A stretch of 64,000 bases of DNA from Bacillota bacterium (lineage in GTDB: Bacteria > Bacillota > Clostridia > Acetivibrionales > DSM-27016), in assembly GCA_023390115.1 (NCBI GenBank), contig JAEWDM010000016.1, positions 1-64,000 of the forward strand, in the 5' to 3' direction. Numbering within the stretch: position 1 is the stretch's first letter; every line of letters starts with the position of its first letter. Positions 14,585 to 22,546 of this stretch are shown piece by piece. The notes below the pieces were generated by a model. That model was not told where the DNA came from. It made no database searches and was given only the letters and a program-made list of their open reading frames with translations. A program made the position numbers and the translations under genes.

Positions 14585-16912
14585 TTAGCTTAACAGATAC
14601 ATTTTTATCAAAGCAAGATCCAGTGTATTTACTGAACCGTCGGAGTTATAGTCTGCAGCCTTCAGCTCATCTCCCGTAAGAAGCTTAATTTCAAGGATAT
14701 GCATTTTAAGAATTGCGAAATCCAGGGAGTTTATTGTACCGTCATTATTTACGTCACCTAATTTAATTGTTGTGCCGTTGTCCGGTGTAGTTCCGTCCGG
14801 CTCAGTACCGCCTACAAGAACGCCCGAATCATAGACGCAAATATAATCTGTCTTTACCGGTGTTCCAGTCCAGTTGTCATCCGCAATACTCAAATCCTGA
14901 TAGCTCCAGTCATCTGCGGGATTCCAATAATTCTGCCATGCGTAGGTTCCCAGGGCAAACTGGTATTTTTTGTTTGAATTGGCTATGGCGTAATTCGGCC
15001 AGGTTACTTCTATGTAATAAATATTATCGCTGTCTTTATATTTATGAGGCCCTGAAAGAACTGCCGCGTAATTTGTCTCTGCCGCTGTCTGGTCATACAA
15101 CTGTCTCAGTTCAATTTGATTTGGATCAAGGGAGGTCATTCCGGTAGCGTCAAAAAAGTATCGGATGGAAATGTTTTTCGAAGGCACCATTACCGAATCG
15201 GAACATACATACAGGGTTACCTCCGTGGCCTTTGGTCCATCGGATTGTACTATATCTACGCCGAAGCCCTCTACCCAGTAAATGGGGGTGCCGCCCGTAC
15301 CACCGTCATCTCCCGGCGGTGGAGGGAAATCCTCAGTAACCTTCATGGAAGAATCCCCGAAGAAGCGGTAAAGACCGGCACATGCTCCAACAAAAGCGGC
15401 ATTGTAATCTATTGCCACTTCGTTATAAATATAATCCGCCGTTACGTCTACATGCTGATCATTTGCATCGGGTCCGCCGACCAATGCGCCGTAAAGCACA
15501 TATTTATGCTCTCTTGTGTCCTCGCATCTCGATAATCCGGATGCCGCCCTGTGATGAGGATATTTTGCAGAGAGATCATTATAGCCTACTATATAGCAAC
15601 GGCTTATCGGGTTGTCTCCCATGAGATAGTTCATCTGCGATTTTGCCCACTCACTGTATTTTGACGGAGCATCACCATGATGCTTGTCATAAACAAGGGC
15701 TAAAAGCTGCGTGGCGGTATTATACCTGGCGGAGCCCCATTGGCTGAGGAACGAGTATCCTGCGGGTGTTATGGTTGGAGTTCTGCCTGCCATCCAATTA
15801 TCTACGGTTTTGGCTATCTGGCTCCAAAAATCAATTTCTTCATAAGGGCTCTTGCCAGTAGCAGCTTTGTATCTGTCTTCAAATACCTGTCCGTTTTTAT
15901 CGTACAAATCGTCTATTTCTGCCACAATGCACATTGTGCCTGCCCAGACGTCATTCCAGCAATGAGTCCAGCAGGAGGGAGCGTAATAATCCAGATATTT
16001 AAAAACAATATCCAGGTAGTGGTCGTCCCTTGTTGCTAAATATAGCCATGATGCCGCCCAGCAGTAGTCATCCTCCCATTTTAATGAGGTATAATAGCCT
16101 TTAGGTCCATCGGCATTACACGATTTGTTTTCGCATCTCTCAGCAAATTCAAATAATGCCTTTGCATATTTAAGGCTTTTTTCAGCATAGGCCGGATCTT
16201 CATCCTTGAAATTCATGTAATTGACTGCCAGAGAAGCCGCCGCTGCCGATACACAGTCGGTAGAAGGCAATTCGTCTGTGGCAAACCAGCCTCTTCTGAA
16301 CATATCGTCCTGCTCAGGTGCTTGCCACGTCTGATGATCGATATCACCGTCTCCTACCTGATAGCAGAATGCAATGGCCTTGCCCGATTGATCCAGGAAT
16401 GTACACCGCATAAAATAGTCGTTGAAATACCTTAGAATTGTTTTAGCATGCGTATCCTGTCCGGTGGCTTCATATTGCTCCCTGAATTCATAAAATCCCC
16501 AGCCCAGGGTAGAGCCCGAATAGGCTTCAGGCATACCGAACTTTACATGGTCGCCCGCGTCATGAAAGCCTCCTGAAACATCAACTGTTCCATCTCCGTC
16601 CGGATCCAGTACACTTCTGTTTTTCTCAATGAAGCTGCTGCTCATGTTGGTGCTTACACTATCCAGAGGAAGCTCTGCATCGTAAGTATGGCAGTTGTGT
16701 CTCCACTGATACAGGTTGTTTTCATCAACGCCGGTGCCGCACATGTTGGCATCATAGAAAAACTGGGAATACTGCAATGCTTTTGCATAGTTGAATTCCA
16801 GATCTTCAGCGTTGACGGTCATTGTGCCGGCTGAACCAAGGATCATAGTAAATGCCAAAATACATACCACCAAGGTTCTGATTTTTTTTGAAAAAGCTTT
16901 TCTTTTTTTCAT
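14585..16912 (-). CDS. Cellulosomal GH9 endoglucanase: GH9-CBM3-dockerin
   Basis: 775-residue secreted cellulase. A signal peptide (MKKRKAFSKKIRTLVVCILAFTM...VNA) precedes the GH9 domain (about 45-510) with catalytic Asp region GFHDAGDHVKFG, the PHHRAASG signature and NEVAIDYNAAF holding the predicted acid Glu. After a PPPPGDDGGTGG linker comes a CBM3-like module (about 535-690), the arrangement of processive GH9-CBM3c enzymes. The C-terminus is a type I dockerin with two Ca-binding repeats (DVNNDGTINSLDFAILKMHI, DYNSDGSVNTLDLALIKMYL). It should hydrolyse cellulose from within a cellulosome. Start at 16912 is set by GGAGGGG; the in-frame upstream codon at 16999 has no such site. Oddity: it is cargo of the sigK element, opposite in direction to the recombinase. 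Confidence 0.93.
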   Translation of the reverse strand: MKKRKAFSKKIRTLVVCILAFTMILGSAGTMTVNAEDLEFNYAKALQYSQFFYDANMCGTGVDENNLYQWRHNCHTYDAELPLDSVSTNMSSSFIEKNRSVLDPDGDGTVDVSGGFHDAGDHVKFGMPEAYSGSTLGWGFYEFREQYEATGQDTHAKTILRYFNDYFMRCTFLDQSGKAIAFCYQVGDGDIDHQTWQAPEQDDMFRRGWFATDELPSTDCVSAAAASLAVNYMNFKDEDPAYAEKSLKYAKALFEFAERCENKSCNADGPKGYYTSLKWEDDYCWAASWLYLATRDDHYLDIVFKYLDYYAPSCWTHCWNDVWAGTMCIVAEIDDLYDKNGQVFEDRYKAATGKSPYEEIDFWSQIAKTVDNWMAGRTPTITPAGYSFLSQWGSARYNTATQLLALVYDKHHGDAPSKYSEWAKSQMNYLMGDNPISRCYIVGYNDLSAKYPHHRAASGLSRCEDTREHKYVLYGALVGGPDANDQHVDVTADYIYNEVAIDYNAAFVGACAGLYRFFGDSSMKVTEDFPPPPGDDGGTGGTPIYWVEGFGVDIVQSDGPKATEVTLYVCSDSVMVPSKNISIRYFFDATGMTSLDPNQIELRQLYDQTAAETNYAAVLSGPHKYKDSDNIYYIEVTWPNYAIANSNKKYQFALGTYAWQNYWNPADDWSYQDLSIADDNWTGTPVKTDYICVYDSGVLVGGTEPDGTTPDNGTTIKLGDVNNDGTINSLDFAILKMHILEIKLLTGDELKAADYNSDGSVNTLDLALIKMYLLS

Positions 16913-17574
16913 AGTTAACCCCTCCATGCAGCTTTGCTGCAAAACAAATTGCTTTTGGAATAAAATTGCATATCGGCTCACTAATTGTTGCTTACACAAT
17001 ATAGTTAAGCAGCACTCAATACTTATCTATGAAATTTTGTGGTTCGTTGTTAGCTATGAATATTGTTGATTTTGGAAATATATTCAATTTAATGTTTTTA
17101 TATATCTCCAAAGCAGACGTAGAATTTTTAATTTGGATTTTATAGAGCTATACTGTGTATAGAACTATACTGTGTAAAAAAATTTCCCATAAATTACTTT
17201 TGCCAGTTTTAGAAGCTCTTGATAAACAAACCAGGCAATGTTTGTTTTATTTATCGGCGTGCATTGATTTGTACAGTTTTTTCTTTTGATATAAGCTGCT
17301 GGCATATTTTTCTTTCATCCATCACCCCCATTCTTTCACATGCTTGCAATTTATAACATGCTTCTGCTTTTTTATAGCTAAAGCTCATAATATAATTTTA
17401 CATATAATATTTACCGCTGTCTACATTATTTAGAACTTAAATCAAATTCGGACATGTTTTTTTACTGCCATAGAAATTTTTACAAATATGGTAGGGGACA
17501 CTGCTTTGAATGCAAGATACAGGCAGCTTTAGCATAGTATTAGATATGAAGGCAATTGCAAGTGAGGTGAGGAT
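16913..17574. other. Divergent intergenic region of the sigK element
   Basis: About 660 bp of AT-rich DNA between the cellulase (-) and the 67-aa ORF (+). It should hold both promoters. A perfect hairpin, TGCAGC-TTT-GCTGCA (16927-16941), sits just before the cellulase ribosome-binding site and could affect its mRNA. A tandem repeat lies at 17141-17174. I found no consensus promoter on either strand; a sporulation-sigma promoter for the recombinase is expected but not recognised. Confidence 0.5.
17141..17174. repeat. Two tandem 17-bp repeats, each holding TATAG-N2-CTATA
   Basis: TATAGAGCTATACTGTG (17141-17157) is followed directly by the same 17-mer with one change (17158-17174). Each unit contains a small palindrome, as expected for paired binding sites. 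Located about 230 bp upstream of the cellulase start and 400 bp upstream of the 67-aa ORF. Confidence 0.6.
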
Positions 17575-17778
17575 ATGGGCAGAAAGAAGGAGGGCTATGT
17601 AATCACGGTTCATTATCCCGAATCCGGGAAGGATATTCTTGAAATGAGAAGAAGAATAGGTGCTGCATATATCCGGTTTGTAGAAGATTATATTTTGGCA
17701 TTACCTGCGGGAGGTAAGCAAAAAAACGATATGTACGCCAGGGTGATACAATACCTGAGGGCGGGGACATTCCTGTAA
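17575..17778 (+). CDS. 67-aa protein next to the recombinase, candidate directionality factor
   Basis: MGRKKEGYVITVHYPESGKD is followed by a helical, basic C-terminal half (MRRRIGAAYIRFVEDYIL ... MYARVIQYLRAG). No family recognised. GTGAGGTGAGG lies before the ATG, and the gene ends 31 bp upstream of the recombinase start, so both are probably cotranscribed. Large serine recombinases need a small partner protein to catalyse excision; in C. difficile a short skin-encoded protein fills this role. Position, size and charge make this ORF the natural candidate in this element, but that is inference from context. Confidence 0.65.
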   Translation: MGRKKEGYVITVHYPESGKDILEMRRRIGAAYIRFVEDYILALPAGGKQKNDMYARVIQYLRAGTFL

Positions 17779-17809
17779 AAAAGGTAATTTAGTAAGAGGG
17801 TGATGCTTA

Positions 17810-19501
17810 TTGAAGGCGGCAATTTACTCAAGGAAAAGTAAATTTACAGGTAAGGGCGAAAGCATTGAAAACCAGGTTCAGCTTTGCAAGGAGTATGGAA
17901 CCGGTCATCTTAAAATTTCTGAGGATGATTTTGCAATATACGAGGATGAGGGCTTTTCAGGCGGCAATATCAACAGGCCGCAGCTTAGAAAAATGCTTGA
18001 GGATGCCAGTTTGAAAAAATTCGATATTGTCATTTGCTACAGGCTTGACCGTATAAGCAGGAATGTGTCCGACTTTTCACAGCTTATAAAGGATTTGAAT
18101 AAATGCGGAGTGGATTTTGTATCTATAAGAGAGCAGTTTGATACCTCCACCCCGATGGGCCGGGCAATGATGTATATAGCGTCTGTGTTCTCGCAGTTGG
18201 AAAGGGAGACTATTGCCGAGAGGATAAAGGATAATATGATCCAGCTTGCCAGAACAGGCCGTTGGTTGGGGGGGATAACCCCTACGGGCTACAAATCCGA
18301 GATGGTGAATTATACTGATTCCAATGGAAAGGAGAGGAGAATGTTTAAACTGTCTGCCATACCTGAAGAAATAAAGGTGGTAAAGGTGATTTATGATAAA
18401 TATATAAGTCTGAAATCTATAACCCAGGTTGAAAAATACCTTGCTCAGAATAATGTCAGCACAAAAAACGGACTGGATTTCAGCAGGCATTCAATCAGGT
18501 TTATCCTTTCCAATCCCGTTTATGCCATTGCAGACAAACCCCTATATAATTATCTTATAGGGGAGGGCTGCGATGTATGTTCCGGGCCGGAAGAGTTTAA
18601 CGGAGCCAATGGACTGACAGGCTATAACAAAACAAATCAGGACGGTGAAGACCATAGTGGCAGGAATAGATCCGTCAGTGAGTGGATATTGGCGGTCGGG
18701 CTGCATACCGGCATTATTGAGAGTAAAAAGTGGATTGAGGCGCAGGAGCTGCTTGAGAAAAACAAATCAAAGGCCTACCGCAGGGTGAAAAGCTCTCAGG
18801 CTCTGCTTTCGGGAATTTTACGGTGCTCTTTCTGCGGAAGCTATATGAGGCCTAAGGCAATGCAAAGGAAAAACCCATATGGTGAGCGGGTCTTTTATTA
18901 TATGTGCGAGCTGAAGGAAAAAAGCCGGAGGTCACGGTGCAGCATTTCCAATATTAACGGCAATACACTGGATGCATTGGTATTGGATGAGCTAAGACGG
19001 ATTACAGAAAAGAATTCCCCTGTGTTTGAGGAAATATCCGGTAAAGGTAGCCTGGTTGAAGCAGCCGGAGATGCCTTACAGCCTGAGATATACAGGCTGC
19101 GGGCAAGAGCGGAGGAACTGGACTTGGCGGTCCGGAACCTGGTAAATGCCATATCCAGGGGACAGAAGGAGGAGATTTTAAATATTATTTTAAGCAGTAT
19201 TGAGGAATTGACTAAAGAAAAGGAGGATATTAAAAGAGAGCTGACAGAGCTGCAAAATGCCGGAAACGTTTCTGGCCTTAATTTTGAGCTGATATCCCGC
19301 AGCCTTGGAACCTTAAGCGGCATTGTATGGGATTGGATGGATGTCGAATCTAAAAGAAGGATTATAAAGAGCGCGGTGGATAGGATAGACTGGGACGGGA
19401 AAAACATTGATATAGTACTGTCAGGAAGCAGGAGCATAAAGAGGGATGGGGTGCCCTGCGCACCTCGGGATATGTTTCCGCAGAGCGATAATAGCAAATG
19501 A
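17810..19501 (+). CDS. Large serine recombinase (SpoIVCA-like sigK excisionase)
   Basis: 563-residue large serine recombinase. The resolvase domain (about 1-150) has catalytic Ser10 in YSRKS, FSGGNINRPQLRKML, CYRLDRISRN and GRAMMYIASVFSQLERE. The recombinase domain (about 160-300) precedes a zinc ribbon (CSFCGSYMRP ... YYMCELKEKSRRSRC) and a coiled-coil segment (about 415-490) that governs synapsis. TTG at 17810 is the start, after AGAGGGTG. Its function should be excision of the element to join the sigK halves. Its stop TGA (19499-19501) straddles the right core: two bases belong to the core and the last to sigK, so excision would extend the frame by nine codons into the left end. Confidence 0.95.
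   Translation: MKAAIYSRKSKFTGKGESIENQVQLCKEYGTGHLKISEDDFAIYEDEGFSGGNINRPQLRKMLEDASLKKFDIVICYRLDRISRNVSDFSQLIKDLNKCGVDFVSIREQFDTSTPMGRAMMYIASVFSQLERETIAERIKDNMIQLARTGRWLGGITPTGYKSEMVNYTDSNGKERRMFKLSAIPEEIKVVKVIYDKYISLKSITQVEKYLAQNNVSTKNGLDFSRHSIRFILSNPVYAIADKPLYNYLIGEGCDVCSGPEEFNGANGLTGYNKTNQDGEDHSGRNRSVSEWILAVGLHTGIIESKKWIEAQELLEKNKSKAYRRVKSSQALLSGILRCSFCGSYMRPKAMQRKNPYGERVFYYMCELKEKSRRSRCSISNINGNTLDALVLDELRRITEKNSPVFEEISGKGSLVEAAGDALQPEIYRLRARAEELDLAVRNLVNAISRGQKEEILNIILSSIEELTKEKEDIKRELTELQNAGNVSGLNFELISRSLGTLSGIVWDWMDVESKRRIIKSAVDRIDWDGKNIDIVLSGSRSIKRDGVPCAPRDMFPQSDNSK
19496..19500. other. Right attachment core (attR) of the sigK element
   Basis: AAATG core in AGCAAATGAG. The element-side arm ATGTTTCCG is at 19472-19480, inside the recombinase 3' end. 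Confidence 0.85.
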
Positions 19502-19868
19502 GATTTTAATGCAAATAAGATCAACCAAGAAAATACAAAATGAGGTTTCACTGCAGGACCCTATAGGCATAGATCGTGAAGGCAATGAAATTACGCTGAT
19601 AGACGTTATGGGGAATGAATCGGAGTCTGTCATAGAGGAAGTTGAGCTTAAAATGCAGGTAAAGCGTCTGTATAATAAAATGCGTGCGGTGCTGAAAAGG
19701 CGTGAAAAGACAGTGCTCGAGCTGAGGTACGGACTGCTGAACGGCAGCAGCAAGACCCAGAGGGAAATAGCGAAAATGCTTGGAATATCAAGATCCTATG
19801 TATCAAGAATAGAGAAAAAAGCAATTAAAAAATTAAGTAAGGAATTAAAACCGGAAAGCTGTCAGTGA
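19496..19868 (+). CDS. sigK: Sigma-K, C-terminal fragment (sigK 3' half)
   Basis: From the right core the frame reads NEILMQIRSTKKIQNEVSLQDPIGIDREGNEITLIDVMG, followed by regions 3 and 4: KRREKTVLELRYGL and the helix-turn-helix TQREIAKMLGISRSYVSRIEKKAIKKL, which recognises the -35 element of sigma-K promoters. It has no ribosome-binding site or start of its own at the junction; the frame simply runs backwards into recombinase DNA. Hence it is only translated after excision joins it to 14037-14379. Ends at 19866-19868. Confidence 0.95.
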
Positions 19869-19899
19869 ATGACAGCTTTTATATATGGAAATGTCATAG

Positions 19900-20110
19900 C
19901 AAAAGCGGCATCTCGTCGCTGAAAACCTTTTGAAATACCAGTGCTGATGGTATTTGTATATAACTCCAGGCACCCGTTTCTTCCGCATGAGCATCTGGAC
20001 CCGTCGGTTTATATTGACATATGCCTGATTTCGCCTGCGTACCCTTCGCTGCCATGAAGTATACTGCCGTTAACTGTTTGACCCCCTGTCTTTGACAGAC
20101 GAACCTTCCA
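19900..20110 (-). pseudogene. Fragment of a ROK-family sugar kinase/repressor
   Basis: Minus-strand translation reads GGQTVNGSILHGSEGYAGEIRHMSI, an in-frame stop (TAA), then TDGSRCSCGRNGCLELYT. This is the ROK-family signature G-x-x-G-x-A-G-E-I-x-H followed by the zinc motif C-x-C-G-x2-G-C-L-E. Just upstream the NVAILEG block is in another frame. The remnant covers only the middle of the protein, so it is a decayed gene. The rest of the 19869-20369 gap holds only a possible promoter (TTGACT 20214, TAAAAT 20238) for the chemoreceptor. Confidence 0.8.
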
Positions 20111-20369
20111 GAATTGCTACATTAAAAGCCCTATTGAGGTAAAAACATCAAATAAAAACTGTTTTTAGAAAAACGCCAATAATAAGTAAATTATTGTAAT
20201 AATATTTAAATATTTGACTTGGAAAATTGTTTTGATGTAAAATAACTTCCGTATACACATAGTATAATATAGTCATTTTATATGATTATGGAGTACGTTT
20301 TGGGGTATTTATTTATTATGCTTATATAAATAACAAATCTATAACGAAAAAGCAGGGGGGCATAAAGGA

Positions 20370-21860
20370 ATGATTCGGTTATTTAAAAGAAAGCCTTGTC
20401 ATGAAAGTGAATGTATTGTTAAATATGTAGAGGGAATTATGGACGGAAGGGAGGGCTCCGAGCCGCATGTAGAATACTCCATACATAGATCTCTTCTGGA
20501 AAATTTCAAAAGGTTTTTCTCTAATGAAGCAAAAATGGCAAAATCGGCAAGACAACTGCTTGATATCACTGCAGATCTCAGCAGCTTTGACGTGAACATG
20601 TCTCACATCTCATACCAGTTAATTGATTTTTCAAAAGAGATGGCGGCCTTAAGCGAATCCAATCTGGCTATTGTGGAACAGACAACTGCGGGAATGAGCC
20701 AGGTGAATGACACAATAGCAGATGCTTCGGAAACACTAAAGCAATTATCCGCAGCTTCTGAAAATCTTGTACGGAGCAATAATGAAAGCCTGGGAGAGCT
20801 CAAGGAGATAAATGAGCTTAAGGAAAACGTAATGGAGGATGCAAGGGTCATGGGTCTCCAGATTGATCAGCTTGTTGAAATGGCAAGCAGGGTCAGTGAT
20901 ATTGTGGAGGGTGTTGGAGATATTGCAGAGCAGACAAACCTGCTTGCACTCAATGCATCCATAGAAGCGGCAAGAGCCGGCGAAAACGGAAGGGGCTTCG
21001 GTGTTGTAGCTCAGGAGATAAGAAAGCTGGCAGATGATACAAAAAAGAGCCTTGAGGGTATGAGGACATTTGTAAGTAATATTCAGAATGCATCCAGAAG
21101 CGGTAAGCAGAGCATGGACAACACAATAGCCTCAACAGAAAAAATGAGTAATAAGATAGACATTATAACCGATACCATGAATAAGAACGTCGACATGCTT
21201 AAAACCACAATCAGGGATGTACACTTTATAAATGACTCCATTGTAGGAATAAGAACATCGGCGGATGAAATAAACCAGGCAATGGATTCATCAAGCAGAG
21301 ATGCTGAGGAGCTTAGCCACATGACGCAGGTTATTCACCAGGACGCCTTGACGAGCTCGGAATATGCGCGTCAGATAGCACAGGTTGATGATGTGCTTTC
21401 GGCAATTGTAAGAGATTTTATGCAAGCGCTAAGCTGTGGTAAGAATTCAATAACCAATCAGGAATTTCTGGATAACATCATGAAGGCTCAAAGGTCCCAT
21501 AAGGAATGGATGGCGGTATTAAACAGAATAGTGGATGAAATGAGGATATACCCTTTGCAAACCAACGGAAGCAAGTGTGCCTTCGGGCATTTTTACCATG
21601 CGGTAAGAGTAAAGCATCCCGCTATTGCAAAGAACTGGTCTGCCATAGAGAAAATTCACGAGGAGCTTCATCGAATGGGAGAAATGGCTATTAAGGCGGT
21701 AAAGGACAAGCAGGAGGAAAGAGCCAGGGAGTATTACAATGCAGCGCATAAGCTTTCAAAGGAGATATTCGGTTATCTTGAGGCTGTTACAGCGGAGGTC
21801 ACTGCCAAGACCAAGGAAGGTACAAATCTTTTCAGCAATTTTAAAGAATGCTGTGATTAG
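20370..21860 (+). CDS. Soluble methyl-accepting chemotaxis protein with C-terminal CZB domain
   Basis: 496 residues, no membrane segment. The methyl-accepting signalling domain has the hairpin tip DIAEQTNLLALNASIEAARAGENGRGFGVVAQEIRKLA (about 188-225). The C-terminal part (about 370-480) has the chemoreceptor zinc-binding pattern: HKEW, CAFGHF, HPAI and HEELHRMG supply the His/Cys ligands. CZB receptors respond to zinc and, in some bacteria, to oxidants such as HOCl; here the signal is unknown. AGGGGGG precedes the ATG. cheW follows 106 bp later on the same strand, so the pair probably forms a small signalling unit. Confidence 0.9.
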   Translation: MIRLFKRKPCHESECIVKYVEGIMDGREGSEPHVEYSIHRSLLENFKRFFSNEAKMAKSARQLLDITADLSSFDVNMSHISYQLIDFSKEMAALSESNLAIVEQTTAGMSQVNDTIADASETLKQLSAASENLVRSNNESLGELKEINELKENVMEDARVMGLQIDQLVEMASRVSDIVEGVGDIAEQTNLLALNASIEAARAGENGRGFGVVAQEIRKLADDTKKSLEGMRTFVSNIQNASRSGKQSMDNTIASTEKMSNKIDIITDTMNKNVDMLKTTIRDVHFINDSIVGIRTSADEINQAMDSSSRDAEELSHMTQVIHQDALTSSEYARQIAQVDDVLSAIVRDFMQALSCGKNSITNQEFLDNIMKAQRSHKEWMAVLNRIVDEMRIYPLQTNGSKCAFGHFYHAVRVKHPAIAKNWSAIEKIHEELHRMGEMAIKAVKDKQEERAREYYNAAHKLSKEIFGYLEAVTAEVTAKTKEGTNLFSNFKECCD

Positions 21861-21966
21861 GAAATGCCGGATTTATAAATGTTTGCAAAGAAATAAGGCG
21901 GTATGGTATTATATTTATATTAAATAAAGAGTTTTTTTGTTCACTTTTTCAAAGGGGGGTGAAAAT

Positions 21967-22413
21967 ATGTCTGAGCTGCAGATAGTTGTGTTCAGTCTCA
22001 ATAATGACCTGTGTGGCGCCGATACTTTGCAGATCAAACAGATTATAAAGTATCAGGAAGTCACAAAAATGCCTCAAATGCCGGAGTTTGTGGATGGAGT
22101 GGTAAATTTAAGAGGAAATGTAGTGCCTATCATCAACCTTAATAAAAGATTCAGCCTGGGTGATACTGAGATTACAAAAAAAACCAAGGTGTTAATCTCT
22201 GAGGTTGACGGGCAGTTTATAGGATATATTGTAAACGATGTATATGAGCTGATGAAGCTTGAGGAGGAAGAAATAGAGGCACTGCCCGATATATTAAGGC
22301 GGGCGGGAAACAAATATCTTAAGAGTGTGGGTAAAAAGGGAGAAAAAATAATTTCCATACTGGATTTAAGCAGTATTTTGGATCAGAATGAGCTTCAGAC
22401 CTTAAAAAGCTGA
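21967..22413 (+). CDS. cheW: CheW-like adaptor protein
   Basis: 148-residue CheW: LQIVVFSLNNDLCGADTLQIKQIIKYQEVTKMPQMPEFVDGVVNLRGNVVPIINL covers both SH3-like subdomains and the receptor/CheA contact region 'VNLRGNVVPIINL'. AAGGGGGGTG before 21967 sets the start; the in-frame codon at 21937 lies upstream of this site. Coupled to the soluble CZB receptor just upstream; cheA is not in the window, so it presumably feeds a kinase encoded elsewhere. Confidence 0.9.
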   Translation: MSELQIVVFSLNNDLCGADTLQIKQIIKYQEVTKMPQMPEFVDGVVNLRGNVVPIINLNKRFSLGDTEITKKTKVLISEVDGQFIGYIVNDVYELMKLEEEEIEALPDILRRAGNKYLKSVGKKGEKIISILDLSSILDQNELQTLKS

Positions 22414-22472
22414 CAAAATATACAGTCAAGCTTTTTTAACTAAGTCTTATGAAATTTCCCTCCAAAGCCCTT

Positions 22473-22520
22473 GCGCTTCAATATTATAAAACACAGGCAG
22501 GAATTATAATATTGAGGCGC
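22473..22520. terminator. 17-bp inverted repeat between converging cheW and ychF
   Basis: Left arm 22473-22489 and right arm 22504-22520 pair with one G-T, around a 14-nt loop; a second short GGCGC-a-GCGCC stem abuts it. It lies between two convergent genes, where a bidirectional terminator is expected, but no strong T-run is present. Confidence 0.55.
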
Positions 22521-22546
22521 AGCGCCTAAAGGTGCTATAAAAGCTT

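Larger units (their letters stand above)
14375..19500 (+). mobile_element. sigK-intervening (skin-like) element carrying a GH9 cellulase
   Basis: A 5,121-bp insertion between the two halves of sigK, flanked by a 5-bp direct repeat AAATG (14375-14379 and 19496-19500). Removing it restores ...RCIENEILM... without frameshift (711 nt, 237 codons with stop). The break lies in the same Glu-Asn codon context as I recall for the B. subtilis skin element. Contents: GH9-CBM3-dockerin cellulase (-), a 67-aa ORF and a large serine recombinase (+). Rebuilding attP from the two ends places ATGTTTCCG (19472-19480) and its complement CGGAAACAT (14395-14403) both 18-26 bp from the core centre. Excision should be confined to the sporulating mother cell. 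Confidence 0.95.

Noticed and set aside
14375..19500. Split sigK as an assembly artefact or pseudogene
   Set aside because: Both halves are undamaged, join in frame through a 5-bp core at the classical position, and the insert encodes the matching recombinase with symmetric att arms.
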